Source: Gymnopilus junonius
Taxonomy: Eukaryota > Basidiomycota > Agaricomycetes > Agaricales > Galerinaceae
DNA: 64,000 nt
Direction: 5' to 3'
NCBI GenBank assembly: GCA_015501075.1
Contig: JADNYJ010000039.1
Location: forward strand, 62,001-126,000
A model generated the notes under the pieces. It was not told the origin of the DNA. It saw nothing but the letters and a program-made list of their open reading frames with translations, and ran no database searches. This document shows, one piece after another, positions 31,352-43,800 of the stretch. The position numbers and the translations under genes were made by a program. The first letter of the stretch is position 1, and each line of letters starts with the position of its first letter.

Positions 31352-32018
31352 TTAGTTGTCCTTGGGATTGCACTGAGAGTACCCTAGACGAACATTGGAG
31401 GGGCAATGTGAATATAGGGTAAGGGAACAAAGGAGGAACGGAAGAAGAACGTACAGTCAGAGAAGTAGCGGCAGTAAGCACCGTCGGCACATTTGGTCGT
31501 CCCATGGTAGTCTTTGCCTCCGCCTGCAAGGAAAGAAGTGAGTAAGAGTGGCGTCGAGAAGGCAAGAAAGCAGAAGGAAAAGACGTACATTGACCGTAAA
31601 GAACCTGGGAATCACCATAGCCGCCCTTGTTGTCGCCGTACCCGCCCTTGTCGTCGTCACCATAACCATAACCCTTGTTGTCGTCACCGTAGCCCTTGGC
31701 CTTGTCATCGCCGCCGTCATAACCCTTGTTGTCATCGCCGTAGCCGTAGGCCTTGGTGTCGCTGCCGTAGGCTTTGTTGTCGTCGCCATAGCCCTTAGAC
31801 TTGTCGTCGTCGTCGTGGGCCTTGGATTTGTCGTCGTCGCCGTAGCCCTTGTTGTTGTCGCCGCCATAGCTAGAGCCGCTGTCGTCGCGCACTTGCATGC
31901 GGCCAGCCGCGTCGACGCCCCTGGCTTCGGTCGCGAGACGTCCATGAACCAGATGGCCGTGAAGCATGAGGAGCGCGATGAGGGTGAAGGAGAAGAAACG
32001 TGTGGTGAACGATGACAT
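31352..32018 (-). CDS. Secreted repeat protein with C-terminal CBM1
   Basis: Three exons (31588-32018, 31455-31523, 31352-31383, with introns 31524-31587 and 31384-31454 approximately) are joined. The signal peptide is SFTLIALLMLHGHLVHG. The middle is a run of glycine-tyrosine-aspartate repeats (variants of GYGDDNKG and GYGDDDKS). The C-terminus, seen only after splicing, is a fungal cellulose-binding module: LYGQCGGKDYHG, TKCADGAYC, then SDWYSQCNPKDN. The CBM1 Cys spacing and the aromatic Tyr residues of the binding face are in place. There is no catalytic domain. Total length is about 175 residues. It could act as a wall- or matrix-associated cellulose- or chitin-binding protein, and the acidic repeats may bind cations. 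A TATA box lies 127 bp upstream. Confidence 0.85.
31610..31875 (-). repeat. In-frame GYGDD(N/D)K tandem repeats
   Basis: The DNA is an irregular tandem array with a basic unit of 21-27 bp encoding about a dozen variants of K-G-Y-G-D-D-[ND]-K. The unit length stays a multiple of three. The opposite strand carries a long open frame (31548-32015) purely because of this composition. Confidence 0.8.
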
Positions 32019-32144
32019 GGTGATTGATTGGTTTTGGTAATTGAACGTTAGTTAAGACGATGAGGATGAGTGTAATGATGAGATGCGATGCGATTTGACT
32101 AGCAAATGCGTGGATTGGTGAGGAAAGAAGGCGACCTGGGGAGG

Positions 32145-32152
32145 TTTATATA
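32145..32152 (-). promoter_or_regulatory. TATA box of the CBM1 repeat gene
   Basis: TATATAAA on the reverse strand lies 127 bp upstream of the ATG at 32018. Confidence 0.5.
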
Positions 32153-32463
32153 TCCTTTGAAGAAAGGGGCTGACCAGGCGGATTTGGCCAGCATTGCCTG
32201 AGTCTGGTCTGCGTCTCAATGTGGTCGACGTCAAGATCGGAGACCAGGACGTCGATACCTTGAAATGACGTATATGCCGATTAATTCATGATACTCATGA
32301 CCATTGCACGTAGGCGGAGTAAACACCTGTGGAGTCGAGACTTTTCAAAAGCCAGCAAAGCGTGGTCGCCGAAAAATGATTTTATTTGGCTTTTTTACTA
32401 CCGTCAAACCTCAAGCCCTCGTACTCATCACATATAGTTTTAAATTTGCCTTGATTTCTTTCT

Positions 32464-34143
32464 TTACCAGATTGTACTTCCGAGGACCGTCTTGCCAATT
32501 TCTTGAGCGAAGAACACGTTCGCGTAGGCTATTTTTAGATCAGACGCGTCAAGCCCCTATTTAGAATGAGAAAGCGCGTCAACTTACTGCTCGGGTGGTA
32601 GTTATTACTGTTGACAAGAGTGAATTAGAACCAAAAAATAGCAGATAAATAAATGGGTTGCTTACCCCCAGAAATCTGTGGCCGCCGAGCCATAAGAGGT
32701 GGCATCTGCGAAACCGTAGGCAGCTGGGTTATTCAACATGGTGGTAAATTGGGCGTTGGCATCCCAGAAGAATGTCTTGACCTATAATGAGAAAAATATC
32801 AAGAATAACGCTCAGTTAAATATGTGTATATAAACTTACTCCGCTATTTGAAGCCTGGAATGAGCTTATTCTGGACAGCAACCTGGTGTTGAAATCTGCA
32901 ATAACGGATTTCTCAAGGGCTTGCGCCGAAGCATCTTGTGCTAGCATCTATCACAAATTTCTGGTGAGCATTATCACGTATAAAAGTTATGCAAGCTTAC
33001 CAACGGCGATCGGTCGATGGGTGGTACGTTAGCAAAGAGGAAGTTCCTGCCTCCGGCCGTGTACTGCAGAAGTGCCGTGTCAATGGTCGGAGAAGGAAGG
33101 GAACGAAAACGAATAAAGCATTTACCAGTTCCTTCACTAATTCAAAGTAGTTGTCCAGCAATGTCTCCGAGAACCTACATATTCAAACGATGGATTAGCT
33201 CAGTGGCAATGTAATACCAGGGGAGTGCAATGACTAACGCTGAGCGGTTTCCAGACTGATAATAACTATTTCCAATGTCGTTAACCCCAATCCAGACAGA
33301 GAATAACGAGTTGGCGCTGGTCCATGGGGTAGTAGGAGGTTTATTGGCAACAGTGGTTAGGAATTGGTTAACCTGATCTCCCAAACTAAGGACGGTTGGT
33401 TCATAAGGAGCGACGAGAGTCGCATTGATGGTAGCACCGCCATAAGCATAGTTGTACGTGAAGAGTAAAGAGTTGTTGTAGGTTGCTGTAAGGTATCCAA
33501 CCCAGTTCGATCCTCCGGTGGCGGAGTAACCTGGGAAGGGCGGGTTTCCGATTGGGTTGGCCAGGTTGGGCAGAGGACCAGTGATGTCAAATTGAGTCTG
33601 GGAGTATGAGTCTCCGCTAGATGAAAAAAATGTACATTAAATAAACACAAATCGGCAGGGATGCATTACGTATTTCGGACTCACAAGCCGAACCAGTAAT
33701 TAGCTTCGCCAGTACCTGAGGGTATGGAAGTAGGGGTTGCAACTGGAGTTGTGGAAGTCACTGGGCCGGTCGACGTCTGTGATATCGTGGTAGTAGATGA
33801 AGTTGCGGGGAGACACTGGCTATAGTCTGTAAATCGAGAACATATAATTATCAGTCTATCTAATGTAACTGCTTGGAAACGTACATGGATTGGAGTAAAC
33901 GCAACTCGACCTTTAAGAGATGTTAAATCAAGGGATGAATTCTAGAGCGAACAGACTTACCCAGACACACAGGTTGTTGCTCCAGTCCAATTAATTCCAC
34001 CGCCTATCACCGAAAGTTAATATAAGCAGAGTGAAAGATGGTCGAAAAGCAAGCTTACATTGACCCCAGAGAGTTTGCTGGGCGGTAGCATAGGGTAAAT
34101 ATCCAATTACCGCAACAAGCACGACCGACGAAAGACGCAGCAT
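32464..34143 (-). CDS. CBM1-linked SGNH/GDSL esterase (CE16-like)
   Basis: This is a secreted carbohydrate esterase, probably an acetyl esterase of family CE16 that acts on hemicellulose fragments. Many short introns split it. The order is signal peptide (MLRLSSVVLVAVIGYLPYATA), N-terminal CBM1 (QTLWGQCGGINWTG, ATTCVSG, SNPYYSQCLP), and a Ser/Thr linker (TSSTTTISQTSTG). The SGNH catalytic domain follows with block I GLGDSYSQT (nucleophile Ser), a GGAT block, block III VWIGVNDIG, and the C-terminal DFWGNNYHPSS with the catalytic His. The last exon encodes TYANVFFAQEIGKTVLG. A TATA box is 63 bp upstream. It lies next to the other CBM1 gene, in the same orientation, which fits a lignocellulose-degrading lifestyle. 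Confidence 0.88.
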
Positions 34144-34205
34144 TTTGGTAGATTTGAAAGAGAAACACAGGAACTAGGACTACTCTTAGCAAGGAAAAAT
34201 CTTCG

Positions 34206-34213
34206 TATTTATA
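34206..34213 (-). promoter_or_regulatory. TATA box of the CE16-like esterase gene
   Basis: TATAAATA on the reverse strand lies 63 bp upstream of the ATG at 34143. Confidence 0.5.
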
Positions 34214-37200
34214 CTCCGCTTTAACCACGAAGATTAAACCTAGCAGGAGGACGATCAGGTTGGGTCAGCATGTGGACATTGGACATGACGGCGGGCCGTA
34301 CAGGATATCCCGAGATGACGAGCACCACTCTCCGTAAATTGCGAGTGTCAACATCCTGAACCGATAATCAACCGGATAGTTGGCATGTAAAAACAAAAGA
34401 AGGAGAGGTAACGAGTGAAAAGCCAAAAGATAAAATGGGTCTCATCGCAAAAATGACCACTGGAGCGCGGTGTATTGCGCATGGCACTGGGTCATAAGCA
34501 GCTAACGACCCTAGAGTTGACAAAGTCAGGAATGGCCATGAGCATGTAGGTTACAAGAAAAATTCAATCTCGGAGATATTCCACCATGATTTTGTTCTGT
34601 GACTGGCCGCGATTGAGAAGGACTTCTCGTCCTCCAATAATTATCCCATTATCGTCCGAAAATTGACCGCTATACTTTTATCGACTTATAATTGATGTTT
34701 TGATTTAAATTGACGTTGAGTGCTTCTCAAGCATTACACTCTGCGGAGGGCTAGAATAGGGAGGGGTGATGGGTATACTAGGCAGTACTAATCACAGGCC
34801 GCTTGTCTTTTAGGCGCCTGCCTCCACATTCCGTTGATGACACGTGCTGGTGCCCAGCACTATCCCCGACTGGGATTGGCCGTTGATCGAGTCCTTGGAT
34901 GATATTGAAAAGAAGAATACCCCGCCCTGCAAAGTCTTCTTCAAGTTTCAACCAAATTCCTACCACATTTCTTTGTTTCCGTTAAATGGGATTACGCGGC
35001 CTTGTCTAATATTATTGATGAATCGGAAACTCCATTCAGAGCTCGGCTGTTGCAATATTTCGAACTGGCATCAAATGGAAGTCCTTACGCCCAGCGCCCA
35101 CCTCCATTCCTATCTATCTGTCTATCAAATTCAGGCAACGGTATATGTATGTTAGTTGATAAGCTATTAAGCTTTGCAGCAACGTCTACCAAGATCATGG
35201 GAGTGGCGTCGAGGCCCGTCGTTGTTATTATACTGGAGTACTAGTCCGCTTCAGACCAGTCACCAATTAGCATCAGCCTACAGTGGATCGGCGGTGACCT
35301 ATCAGAGTATCCAAGTATCCCTGACCATCAGCCGTAAGGTAGAAATTAAACAAGTGGGGCATCAGGACCTCAGGTTTTGAAAGGTCAGTGAGGTGGCGGA
35401 GAATACTAATGCATGCGCATACGCATTAACTTGAAGAAGCCATGTCGCCCCACGTTGACTGGCACAGTACTTATTATTCCTCTTCTCTACTTTACATAGA
35501 CTTCAGCGACTCAGGGTCGGAGGCGAAGAATCAGTTGTGTCTGTTTTGTGCGTGTCTTTACATAATTCCAATTTAGAGAGAAAAGGAAAAGTGTGGAATA
35601 TGACACTCGCTTTGCGAGTGCTTTTCCCGGCGTTTTACAGCTGCCGTATGTACGTCTACGTTTCAACTCTATCAGTATTGCAGTATGCATGCATGTGCAT
35701 GTAGGGGGCAGTCCAAATTAAGTAGCTGAAACTCATACTTAGAGGGAACATGGACACACTTTCACATTCGCGGGAGTGGATTAATTCAAAAATATCTAGC
35801 TTTGCGTGGGTACGACTCGGACTCGAGGAGATTTTTTGCCTGTATGATCCTTGGCCGGTGGATACTAAAGGGCGATCAGTGTTTGAGCTGGACGGGGGCG
35901 GTGGGCGCCAACGTACGGTATATACCAATGATCATTCAAGGCACCACTGACCGGGAGGAATAGTACCGAATACTTTACCGATGAGTTACGCGCGAGTAGT
36001 GCACTCTAAACTTGAATTGGGGGTGGGCGGGGATGATTTCACAGATAACCATGTATAAGTATAACTGCAAATGAATGACGGGACGGACAGGTCATAGGCT
36101 TGGCGATTGAAACAAAGCTGGAATGGGATCGGAAATCAGAGGCGAGGAAAAAAAATACCTTGCTCGTAAGTAAGTACAAATTGCGCTTAAGCTTTAAGCG
36201 TACTGAAGTGAGATCTGGTGTGGTGCACGTCGGGATCTAGAGAAGCAAGGGGGATATATTAGTATACAACGTGTAACGTCCAAGTCTATGCCCCAAGCGT
36301 CGCGTCACCTGAGGGTGGACCCCATGTTACTGTTACCCGAGGTTACATGGCAGTTAAACACGTTTACAAGTTATCTCGGGTACTGAGTGAGAATGCTTGA
36401 AGTGAGAAAATATGGAGGCGACTTTAGCCAAATTCGCGCACCTATAAGTATGCAATTTATAAACACCTGCGAGCACGAAGAGAGGGTTTTAAGCTATGTA
36501 CGCGTTCTACTTATGAACTCACGATATGCGTAATTTATCACGACACGAATTACTCTATGTATAAGTGGGAGAGGTATCTCGAGAAGCGATCTTGTGGAGC
36601 CGTGCGTTAATTGAACGATGCGAATTCTGATCAAAAAATAGAAAAAGAAAATAGTGGTCTGATATTTTTATTTTCTTTTGCAAGTGCTTATCTGTCTAGA
36701 TCTCTGAGAGGCAATTCAAAACCCAGCATGCCATTGTGTCGCGTCCGCGTCGCAAGCTCGGGAGAAAATGTTGAGAACTTGAGAACTAACTCGACATGTC
36801 AAGTCAAGTCAATCCGATTGGAGTGTCAATTGTGACGCCGTCAGATGTACTGGATATGTCCATATGTCGTGGGTCCTGGGGGGTCATGATTCACAAAGAG
36901 GGGAGATGAGGCGGAGGCGACGAGATGTCCAAAAGTAGCTTTGGGGGTGCTGCTGGTGCTCCGGGGAAAGGGAGGTTAATTTTGGGTTCTTGGGTTTCCT
37001 CCTGAGTCTCAGGTCTGAGATCTAGACGAAGAGAAAGAGAGAGAGGTGAGCACTTGGTTTAGGCTTCTTGTCACTGTCAATGACATGAAGCTCCTGTACG
37101 GATGAGTTGGGTCCCGCTGCGGCAGCTAAAAATTGCGACATCGGGGGGAGTTGACCTTGATAAGGAGGAAGACGTCAGCCCCGCCGTGTGGAAAATTGTT

Positions 37201-37844
37201 TGAGGAACAAGAAACGTGCATGGGCATCGTGATATCGGGCGGCAAACGTGAAAATACGGATCTACTAGAACCCCGCCCCCCGCTATCGCCAAGAGACGTG
37301 GCCGTCATTAGGAGTAAAGACTGAACGAGACTACTGTCAGGAATTTGAATCTGAATCCAACATGGAACCCAAAGAAGAGGTAACGGGTAAACAAGAGCTT
37401 TTTCTTTTGCAGCAGTCGCACAGTTTGACAGGTGTTTATCTGAGAGGGGGTTTTGAATTGAATAAGAAAAGAACGTTCGGAACAGGGAAATCGAAGGGCA
37501 AGGATGTCGGAAATCAAAGGCAGGTTGTAAATTCGAATTTCGTAAAACAGATACTCCGTGACCCTTTCTTTGTCCCCGTCACCTCAGCCCCATGCACATG
37601 TCCTCCTCGTTCTGCGGGTAGGCCAGCTCGTCGTACACGTCGTTTTCTCGTTTTTGGGCTGTACTCTGACCGTTTATATTCTGCAGGGGTTGTCTAGCAA
37701 AGGCAGATAAAAGACAGACGTTGGTGACTGACTGACGGACTGCTGGGCTGCCACGACTCGCATTAGGCTCTCAGAGTCAAATTCAAAAAAAAATTCTCTG
37801 GCTCTTTACGACACCCAATCTTTTCTTTTCCTGTTATCACCGTC
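34214..37844. other. Gene-poor 3.6 kb interval
   Basis: Only short frames without recognisable content are present. It separates the esterase (transcribed leftward) from the RasGEF/RhoGAP gene (transcribed rightward), so it holds at least two promoters. The last 150 bp are C/T-rich, as expected upstream of the regulator gene. Confidence 0.4.
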
Positions 37845-40800
37845 ATGGCTCCACGCCGCGGTCTCTCGCCCAACCCGCCTCTCCAACAACAACCACCAGC
37901 TCACCAAGATTCTCTCTCGCCGTCCTCCGCCGCCCCTCCACGCTCGACTTCGCCGTCCTCGGGCTTCACCCAGTTCCTGACACGCCCTTCGAAATGGTTC
38001 AGCCGCAGTGCGTCCGGGTCAAAGTCCCCTTCCACTACGGGTTTTGCGCCGGGTAGTCAGGATTCATCGTCCAAGTTGGGAGAGAGGGGGTCGGGGTCGT
38101 CATCTGGGGGCAGGAAGCATAAAATTTCTCAACCTACCGATCCAAGACCGCTGATGGACAAGTTTTCGGGTGTTGGAAGCAAGTGGGTTGTTTCAGAACG
38201 AATTGGTTGAATTATTATTTTACTGACAAAATACTCTTTCTACCACCTAGATCTGTACTGGACCTCTCAGCACGCCCACCAGGCTCGCTTGAGCTATCCA
38301 GAATGCAATCACACAACCCACCCAGCATGCCCTCAAGCCCTTCCAACTCCGGATCCGGCTCCCGTCGCCCAGCCGACCTGAGCCTAGGAGACCTTCGCAA
38401 CGTATCCAGAAAAGCATGGTCCCGCTCTGCGGATGACCTAACCAAGATGTCCTCCATGTCCCCGTCTCCTGTTCCCTCCCCGTCGTACCCGCAGTCCTCC
38501 TCGCACGGCAAGCAGCAGGCATACACTGTTGGGAAGGTTAATGCCAAGGCAGATTTTTCGCCTATCAATCCTTCATTCCAAGAGAGAGTCGCGGAATATA
38601 GGAACAGAAGCGATTCCAACGCTAGTGCGCTGTCGCCTTCTAGCCCGTCCAGCTCTTCTAGTATAACTGAACGGAAATACACCTGTACCTGCATCTATAC
38701 GGCACCCGTTCCCGAGTGTCAGCACGACACCGCCGTCGTCTTCACCTCCAAGAAGCGCGACGCTGCCTTACTGTATCTATATCTATTTCTGGGGCTGGTC
38801 CTTTTGCTCAAGGCCAAGCCCAAACTCCAATGTCATCAGCGTTAACAGCCGAGGGGCAGAACCACGTCCACACCCGATCGCACTCCGTTCACTCCCAAAT
38901 TACCCTCAAAACTCGCCACACCGCGTTATCCCACTAGTCCTCAGCGGGCGAATACGGACCAACAGCAGTATGATAACGCCAACGCCAATATACACATGAA
39001 TCTGAACACGAGCATGAGAGAAGGAACCTCGAACTTGAACTACCCATATCCCTCCTACCCACTACCCCAAGCACGCCCACGCGTGCCGCTTTCGGTTCGG
39101 ATTCGTGGCTGAATAAGAGCCAAGACGCTAGCTCATCAGCTGCAGCCTCTCCTGCAACTCACCGGTCGACGACGCTCCTCCCTCCTCCATATCATCGAGC
39201 CCAAACAACGCGCTCCAGCAGCTGAGGAAGACCCATTCGACAATGCACTGGATGCGATAACCAAAAGCGCTCCTCGCAGATTTACTGCACAGCGGGTTCC
39301 TCAACCGCCTCGCGGATCTCCCGCCCAACTTCCTCATGGAATGGGAATGGAATAGCAGCGGTGCATCGCAAGCTCAGCTCAACCTCAACCTTCCAATCCG
39401 AAAGATGGAAACCTTCAAAGTCGATTGAAAGGTCCAAGTGTATTTTACAAACCGCCCAGCGACAGGACTGGGCTATCAAGAATCTCTTTCCTTCTGGACT
39501 CGTGCCTCCCCAGGATGAGGAGGACGAATGTTGTTGGCTGAGCCTGGCAGTGCGATTTCCGCTGCCTCGGGATGTCGGGAGGTTCTTTGGCAAGACAAAA
39601 GAAGAGGGTGCTGCTGCTAATGGAGCAGGAGGAGCAGGACAGGGAACGGTGGGGAGGAAGAGGAGGGCGTACTGGGGCCGGAAGACACATCCTGATCTTG
39701 TGCTGGATGTGAATGGAGAGATTGAAAGGGGCTCGTTTGAGGCACTCACGCATGAGGCTGTTTTTGCTACACTTTCTTTGAAAGTGGAGTCGGAGTCGAC
39801 GACGGCTGCTGAAGCCAAAGAAACGAAAAGAAGATACGACAGAAAATAAATTGGAAGACGACGAATTAGGTTCATTGCCCTACCCATCAACTTCATCGCC
39901 CAGTGCTAATCTCAACGCCGACGGCCATTTGAGCCCAAATTCCAGTATGAACTCCAAGCAAACCCAAACTCAAGAGCAAAAACAGAAACAGAAGTATCAC
40001 CAATTTGCCTCTTCCATGCTCTTCTCCCTCCCCCTCCTCATAGGCCGGGCACAATTCGAGACCGAGTTCCTCAGGTGCTGCTCCTTCCTCGTCTCTGGCT
40101 CAGGGGACGACGAGACCACCCAGCAGGCAATGAGAGATCGGGTAGCGTGGTTGGCGAATGAATATTTGAGGTATCATGGGACGCCGCTGGATGGTGGATG
40201 GGAGGAGTTTAAGCGGGAGGTTATTCCTGGGGTGTCGATGAGCGCTGAAAGGCTGCTTTTTCTTCGTCTTTAGGGATGCATACTTCGGCGTCGACGCAGG
40301 CAATGTTTCAACCATCGCCGATTGCTGGGAGTGAAAGCCCAAATACCGTTGCCAATACAGCTGTTGGGGTCAGCCCGAACACCAACACGTTCTCTCCAAG
40401 ACCGGAAGATGGAGGGTCCAAGATGGTCTCGCTGCTCGATGCGTTGTTCCCCCCTGTCCATTTAGACTTCCGTGCCCAGCCACAAACACCCCAGACGCCC
40501 AGAAGCAATTCGAATAGTAATAACAACAACAGGTACCCTTGGGGGGTGTTGCAAGAAGAAGGCATGACGAGAGACGTCCTCTTCTCCCTCGACCCGTATA
40601 TGGTGTCGAGGAGTCTGGAGATGTTCCATCGCAGTGTGATGGAGCTGTGTCCGGATAATATTGTCGCGGAGTTTTTGCTCCCTCCTGCTGCTTCCACTGA
40701 TGAGTTGGATAGAGACGGGGGCGATGAGCATGAAGACGATGTTGATGCTGATTGCGACAGCTAGGAAGAGTGCAGAAGCACTCTTCGGGACGGACGAGCA

Positions 40801-43800
40801 GCCGCATTGGTTGACCAAATTGGTGCTCTTGCAGATTTTGGCAGGTGAGGCAGGTGGACCTGGTGCTGGTGCTCCTCCCGTTTCCTCCTTTGGTGCTCCA
40901 CCTCCAGCAGGTGGTGGTGTATACCCATCACCCACTCCTCCACTATCAACGCACAGTCTAGCATCTCCCGGTAGGAGATCAGAAGACCGACTCGGGCTTG
41001 CCTCTGGTCCTCCATCTTCTGCTTCCGTCTCTGCCCCAAACCTGCAGCAAACTTCAAGAACGCACTCTCGGTCCGAATGATCTCCACATGGGCTCGGATA
41101 GGTGAGCTCTGTCGAACATCGGGCGACGAGCTGTCGTGGCGCGCGATTTTGCTGCGCTGTGCTCGAGGCCGATTGCGAGGCTGGATAAGGCATGGAAGAG
41201 GGTGGATCCGCTTGCATTGGGCGCTGTTGAGGGATGGGCGAATTTGACTGCTAGCGGGAGCTCCAGTGAGCTTTCTTCTGCGTTACAATCACACGCCCCA
41301 GCACAGGGTCAGGGTCAAGCTCAGCCATCGGTTACGATATGGGGAGGCGACGTCAAACTCCGTCTTTCTGACCTCCTGGCCAAAGCCTCTGGCGATTCTA
41401 CAACCTCTGAAGGCACTCCCAATGCGATAACAGTGGTGCACGTGATTACTGCACGAAGTGTATTCGAGGGTTTCAGGACGAAGTTTTTGTTGTGTCCCCG
41501 CAGGACGCTGGTATCGGAGAAAGAGGTCAGCGAAGATGTAAGGCGGTTGGTTGGGTATTGGCGAGGTGTGGTTGCTGAGGGAGGTGTGACGAGCGGGTTG
41601 GCTGTTAAATTCCAAAGGTTGGTCTTGGCTCTCTCTTCCTCGGTTGAAAAAGGATCTGTGTTAACTAGTACTTTTTTTTTTGCTTTCTTTAGAGTGGAAC
41701 AGTTCATGTCTCTATCTCTCGTTGCTGAACCACGTCGGAAGGGCCTCTTCGAGCCCCATTTCTTCACGCGCACATCGCCTTCGGGCTCGACTTCTCTCGT
41801 ACCTCTCCTATTCCCTGATCCGATGCCTACTGTCACTCTGCTCGACCGGACCAAGCTCCTCAGAGGCCGGTTTGACAGTGATACCTCTGATATGCAGTAC
41901 CTCCGCTCTTTGGATGCACAGGGGCGACAACAACTGCAGAATCTCAACCCACTTGCTGTGAAGCAGGATTTCACGAAACAAATGATTTTGGGACAAGGAG
42001 GAACGGTGATTAGCGTGTATAATGGCGAGCTAATGCTCGTCGTGCAGAGTGGTATGACGGGGCTAGAGTCTGCACCTGGTTCAAGGCCGCCGAGTTCTGT
42101 CGTTGGTGGGGAAAACGGCAGTGGAGGTGGAGCTGAGAGGAGTTTGAGTCGGAATCCTTCTGTGAGGGTTAAACCTACATCATCGCAGGGCTTGGATAGG
42201 AAAACGAGCATGGTGCGCAGGAGCTCGCTGCCTTCTGTGTCGCACCTCAACAGAACAAACTTTGTCACTGCCGAGCCGTCTTCTGATCCTCCATTGAGGG
42301 TTATTGTGCAGGCTGGTACGCTGAATAATCTTGTAAATGTCCTCGTGCATGGACTAGAGAATATCTCGGTTTCGGTCGCGGACGATAACGGGGAGATGTC
42401 GTTGAGGGAGGGGATGACGAGAGAACTTGTGGTGGATCGGGCAGAGTTTGCGAGGGTGTGGTGGAGTGTGTTTAGGAGCTTTGTTACCCCATATGTTTTC
42501 TTTGAGGTAAGCTTGACTTTTTTTTCCCTTTTTCTTTGTCAACGTCAACGTCATTCATCTCACTCGTCAACCTTATCTGGACAGCTGCTGCGCAAGATCT
42601 ATATTTCATCACAACCTGCGGGGTCTTCACCACCAATATCTGAATATCTCCAAGTGGCCGACAAGCGAAATGAAGTCCTCGTCACGATCAAGGAATGGCT
42701 GACAAGTGGTGGCGGTGCCCAGGACATCTTGGACGATGCTCAGCTATACCACGCTGTTGGAAGCTTCCTCGATAGCCAACTTGATCATGCCATCTTCAAG
42801 TCGACCATGTCCGACACTCCGCCTGTGCAGAGGGCATGGGAGTCGCTGTTGGAGACGAGGAGGTTGGTCAAGGCAACGTTTAGATCTCAGACTATGCGGC
42901 CGAACATTTCGCGCGGGATGCATGGGCAAAGAAGTCATGGAGGAAGAGGGGCGAGGACAAGGAATGTCAGTTCCAGAGAGCCCCCTGATATTGATAGAAT
43001 GGACCCAGAAGCGTTTGTGGATAACCTGGATGGCATGGCATCTGCTGCTTTCAGTAATGTGACACAAGAGGTTCGGGGATGAATTTCATTCTCCACTTAC
43101 TTTGACTGAAGTGTATCTTTTGCTCCCAGGATCTATATATCACTGCTGATCTATTGGAGGTACAAACTTCGGATCGGACAGCATGGTTTTCCTCGAGAGA
43201 CGTATCATCCTCGGTGGAGGAGCTTGTTGAGATTCAGACCATCTACACTCAGATCCAGGAGATTGAACCATCGGCCTTGATCTCTGAGCTAACTCAAGAT
43301 GTTTTGTATCGCCTTCTGCCTCCTGGAGTACGGAGCTGCATCAGAGCTTATGGTATCATCCGCAAATGGCTTATATCCAAACTAGTCGCCCCCAGAATCG
43401 GCCTGCGTGCGAGGCAGCAACGAATGGAGCTACTCATTCAGGCCATTGAGGTTTCGAGGTTGCGCAACACCGAGACGCCATCGACGGCGCAGCTGATGGA
43501 CCAGGCCTGTGTAAGGTCATTTGTGGAGGCTGTGACGACGTCTGCTCTGCTGAGTGTGGAGAGTCGCTTGCATTTCAGAGCATGGCAAGGCGTAGCTATT
43601 AGCAGGGGAAGTTCTTGTGATTCGCTGGCTTCATTGTTGCTCCGACCTTATACACAATCTACTTCATCCCCGGATTGTCTGACAGTGGATATGGGATGGC
43701 TGTTGGAGCGCATGCTGGAGATCATTGCAACGCCTGACGTGGTCGAGGCACCTTCTCAAGAAGGCCAGAACCTCATTAATTTTGATAAGCGCAGGTAAGT

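Noticed and set aside
31548..32015. A 155-codon + strand frame rich in V and I
   Set aside because: It is the complement of the GYGDD repeats; the reverse strand has a signal peptide, spliced CBM1 and a TATA box.
36185..36205. A palindrome (CGCTTAAGCTTTAAGCG) in the 34-37 kb gap
   Set aside because: It is isolated, with no flanking duplication or repeated copy; most likely chance.
41321..42268. A long reverse-strand frame (315 codons)
   Set aside because: It is a shadow of the REM/RasGEF-like coding region on the + strand, which has domain matches and consensus introns.
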